Shown here: positions 20,377 through 22,760 of the stretch, piece after piece
Position numbering within the stretch: the first letter of the stretch is position 1
Layout: each line of letters begins with the position of its first letter
DNA from: Roseburia sp. CAG:309
Lineage (GTDB): Bacteria > Bacillota > Clostridia > Lachnospirales > Lachnospiraceae
DNA: 22,760 bases
NCBI GenBank assembly: GCA_000434115.1
Contig: FR894085.1
Location: forward strand, 1,177-23,936
Direction: 5' to 3'
Translations under genes and position numbers: made by a program
The notes under the pieces: generated by a model
Databases searched by the model: none
What the model was told of the DNA's origin: nothing
The model's input: the letters and a program-made list of their open reading frames with translations, nothing else

Positions 20377-22416
20377 TTAATAATGGAATTTCTCGATGAT
20401 GTCACGTAATTGTTCAGCGCTTTTGTTGTTTTGTTCAATGGCTTTTGAAATATGTTCAGCAATAAGACTTGTTTTGGTGTTCTGATCAACAATGTTGTCA
20501 ATGCCGTCTTCGTTTTGAGTAGCAGCCTCACCAATCTGCGACATTTGAGTAGTAACCATTTTGACAAAATCTACAAACTCATCCACAATTGTTTTGATGT
20601 CAGAGATGATTTGCTGAAGTTCTACGGACATTGTGTTATTGCCTCGTGCAATTGTGCTAAATTCAGCAAACTTAGGCGTAACGTTGCTTTCCAGATAATT
20701 AACAACCTGATTGAAGCAGTTAGAAACATCTTTAATATTTCCACTTGCATTTGTACAGATGGTTTTAATCGTTTCGGCAGTTGTAGAAGAATTGTTTGCC
20801 AGATTACCAATTTCACTTGCAACAACGGCAAATCCACGACCGGCTTCACCTGCCCTCGCTGCTTCAATGGAAGCATTTAAGGATAAGAGGTTTGTCTGGC
20901 TGGACAATTCCAGAATATCTGCAACAAGAGTATTGATTTGTGATAACTCTTGAAGTTTATTGACGGCTTCTTCAATCTGTTTGCGGTTGAGTGCGATATT
21001 CTTTTCGGAATCTTCATAGGAAGATTGAGATTTGTTCTCGATTACCTCTGCACTATCTAGTAGTTCGCTGCTTTTAAGATTACCTTTTTCAATAACACTT
21101 TCTACATTTGAGATAAGTTGATCGATGGTTTTTACTTTTTCGTTTAATGCAGTCAAAACATTAGTTGTAGTAGACATGCTTGCAGCAAGCTGTTCGGTTG
21201 TCGAGGCATTTGTGACAACCGATTCTACCAATTCGGAAGCACGGCTTGTCATGTTGTCAGAGGAAGTGTGGATGGAGTCGGAACAAGAATGCAGCGTATG
21301 GATAATGTCAAGTAATACATTACGCATATGATCAATTTCTGTAGCCAAAATACCGACTTCACTTTTTCCGTTGATATAGTTCTGCAGTTCTTTTGAAGGC
21401 GTCAGATCCAGTGTACCGAGTTTCTGAATTGCCGTTGCTGTTTTTTTCAAAGGTTTCGTCGTGATAATAACGGCGAGTAAACATAAGATGCAGATTAAAA
21501 TTTCTGCCATGATACAGCTAAACAGCAATTTTTTATTGGTTGCCCTGGCGGCGGAAAGTACTTCATTTTTTTCGCTTACAAGAACTAACGCCCATGGATA
21601 ATTTTTCATCTGCTTGTAGGTAACGGTTTTATCATTGTATTCAAAAGAACCCTCTTTACTTCCATTTTTTGTAAGCTCAATCTGCTTCAAAAGGATTGGA
21701 TCGGTTGTTTCTTTGGTAAGAGTTTTTGGATCCGGGTTGATATAGTTAATCTTTGTTTCGGTGTTGACCATGTAAAACTGGCTTTTTGCCAGGCCGGCAA
21801 TTGAATTGTTTTTCAATATCTTATCAAGCTGAGTATTAAATACACCGGCACCAACATAACCAATAGGGGTTTTACCATCTGTGTCAAAAACCGGGACATA
21901 CATGGAAAGACATAATTTGCCGGTTCCGGGAGATACGATGATACCAAGATTGTAAATGCCGTTTTCCGCATTTAACATACCATCGCGAAGTTCTGTCAGG
22001 CGGTCGCCTTCACGAAGAACTTTACCAATCACCTCAGTAACGTTGTATGTAAGTACTTTGGAGTCCCAGTTTGCTACGTATAAACCTTCCCAGTTTTTTA
22101 ACTGATTGTAATACTCCAGGGTGTAATCCTGAGTTTTTTGAAAGAGATCTTTATCGTTCTGATTCTTCAAATAATCTCTTACAATAGGAGATTTGCTGAA
22201 GAGAAGCAGAGTTTGCTCACTAGAGGTAACAAACTCCTGAACAGTTGAAAGCTCTGCTTGTAAATAAGTATCCATATTGTGATGCATACCGGTCTGCATT
22301 GCAGTTTGAGAACTACGGCTGGCCAGTTGGTACAATAATGAAATGCATAGCATAGTAGATACAAGCACGCTCGCCATAAATACAATTGAAATTCTTAGAT
22401 TTTTTGTAATTTTCAT
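20377..22416 (-). CDS. Methyl-accepting chemotaxis protein with Cache sensor
   Basis: Transmembrane chemoreceptor that passes ligand signals to a CheA/CheW array. The 679-residue protein has TM1 (about 10-30), an extracellular Cache-type sensor (about 35-290, with FSKSPIVRDYL, NWEGLYVANWDSKVLTYN, GYVGAGVFNTQLDKIL and YPWALVLVSEKNEV), TM2 (298-319), a HAMP-like linker (320-370) and a long signalling coiled coil (about 375-679). The hairpin tip is recognisable and well conserved: LELSSQTNLLSLNASIEAAR (502-521) then AGEAGRGFAVVASEIGNLA. There is no CheR-docking pentapeptide at the C-terminus. AGGAG lies 9 bases before the ATG, and a strong promoter lies upstream. No other chemotaxis genes are in the window, so this is an orphan receptor. 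Confidence 0.95.
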   Translation of the reverse strand: MKITKNLRISIVFMASVLVSTMLCISLLYQLASRSSQTAMQTGMHHNMDTYLQAELSTVQEFVTSSEQTLLLFSKSPIVRDYLKNQNDKDLFQKTQDYTLEYYNQLKNWEGLYVANWDSKVLTYNVTEVIGKVLREGDRLTELRDGMLNAENGIYNLGIIVSPGTGKLCLSMYVPVFDTDGKTPIGYVGAGVFNTQLDKILKNNSIAGLAKSQFYMVNTETKINYINPDPKTLTKETTDPILLKQIELTKNGSKEGSFEYNDKTVTYKQMKNYPWALVLVSEKNEVLSAARATNKKLLFSCIMAEILICILCLLAVIITTKPLKKTATAIQKLGTLDLTPSKELQNYINGKSEVGILATEIDHMRNVLLDIIHTLHSCSDSIHTSSDNMTSRASELVESVVTNASTTEQLAASMSTTTNVLTALNEKVKTIDQLISNVESVIEKGNLKSSELLDSAEVIENKSQSSYEDSEKNIALNRKQIEEAVNKLQELSQINTLVADILELSSQTNLLSLNASIEAARAGEAGRGFAVVASEIGNLANNSSTTAETIKTICTNASGNIKDVSNCFNQVVNYLESNVTPKFAEFSTIARGNNTMSVELQQIISDIKTIVDEFVDFVKMVTTQMSQIGEAATQNEDGIDNIVDQNTKTSLIAEHISKAIEQNNKSAEQLRDIIEKFHY

Positions 22417-22505
22417 AAGTATACTCTCCTGTCTAAAAGATTAATTCCATTAATTATGACTGAACAAAGCTGTGAAAGGAATGATAATACTATTACCTAA
22501 CTATT

Positions 22506-22534
22506 ATAATACTATGCTTTTTCTGTTATGTCAA
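22506..22534 (-). promoter_or_regulatory. Promoter of the chemoreceptor gene
   Basis: On the - strand a perfect TTGACA (22534-22529), a 17-base spacer and TATTAT (22511-22506), overlapping a TATAAT three bases further on. It is a sigma-A type; no sigma-D/28 (flagellar) promoter was seen. Confidence 0.78.
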
Positions 22535-22655
22535 ACAAATACAAAGGAAAAAACGAGAAATTATGGAATATTTTAATGTTTACAGAACCATGTAATAGAT
22601 TTCCGAAATTGGTAAATACTTATAGGTGCGGGAAATAAACAAAAGGAGAACAATT

Positions 22656-22760
22656 ATGGACAATAAAAATAAAGAATTTAAACCGTATATTCCTGCCGAA
22701 AAAGTTACACCGGAATTTACGGTAACATCGATTATCACCGGTATTTTGCGGGCGGGCGTA
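22656..22760 (+). CDS. OPT-family oligopeptide transporter, N-terminal end only
   Basis: ATG 22656, with AAAGGAG (22642-22648) 7 bases upstream, opens a frame that runs out of the window after 35 codons. The visible sequence includes KEFKPYIPAEKVTPEFTVTS and then IITGILRAGV. The pattern KPYIPAxKxxPExTxxxIxxGIL is the characteristic N-terminus of the OPT oligopeptide transporter family (large proton-driven peptide or metal-chelate importers of about 12-16 helices). No clear promoter was found in the preceding 120 bases. Confidence 0.8.
   Translation, partial: MDNKNKEFKPYIPAEKVTPEFTVTSIITGILRAGV

Overview
The window looks like the chromosome of a low-to-mid GC, Gram-positive, gut-type Clostridia, most likely a Lachnospiraceae member. 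This is inferred from the strong GGAGG ribosome binding sites, the TTGACA/TATAAT promoters, the protein families (Rpn-family nuclease tail, BIG2 surface protein, SpoIIQ/LytM-like protein, DUF4143 ATPase, OPT transporter) and a tRNA gene without encoded CCA. No phage, insertion sequence, integrase or CRISPR array is visible.

Layout. (1) 1-3626, + strand: tail of an Rpn-type nuclease gene, then an LTA-synthase-like sulfatase/phosphoglycerol transferase overlapping a membrane acyltransferase (ATGA overlap), then a membrane-anchored M23-like protein whose zinc ligands are all replaced. The sulfatase reading frame is broken near its 5' end by a 20-bp tandem duplication. (2) 3690-7786, - strand: a three-gene cell-surface polysaccharide operon (Ig-like protein with a 14-Asp tail, O-antigen ligase/polymerase, polyprenyl-phosphate sugar transferase). 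(3) 7874-10985, - strand: a sugar catabolic pair (FucI/AraA-type isomerase, then xylulokinase), separated by a 9-bp-stem hairpin. (4) 11191-17160: single genes, mostly with their own promoters. These are an unrecognised 205-aa protein, a patatin-like lipase, tRNA-Leu(UAG), a decayed ParE-type toxin, a SAM methyltransferase, an AAA/DUF4143 ATPase, a secreted beta-helix protein and a deleted Nudix hydrolase remnant. (5) 17155-22416: a signalling block with a GGDEF diguanylate cyclase, a 7TM/PAS/HD-GYP phosphodiesterase and a methyl-accepting chemotaxis protein on the - strand, plus an untracked 52-aa membrane peptide gene on the + strand. (6) 22656-end: start of an OPT-family peptide transporter.

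How the parts may work together. Regions 1 and 2 suggest envelope or exopolysaccharide decoration: phosphoglycerol and acyl transfer, polymer initiation and ligation, and a charged wall protein. Region 5 has intact catalytic motifs for both making (GGDEF) and breaking (HD-GYP) c-di-GMP. The HD-GYP gene and the 52-aa membrane peptide are fired from back-to-back promoters whose -35 hexamers touch.

Best leads for something undescribed: the possible on/off 20-bp duplication in the sulfatase gene, and the small membrane protein divergently paired with the HD-GYP gene. Two gene remnants (ParE, Nudix) sit beside active genes. All functional statements rest on motif reading only; no database search was possible.
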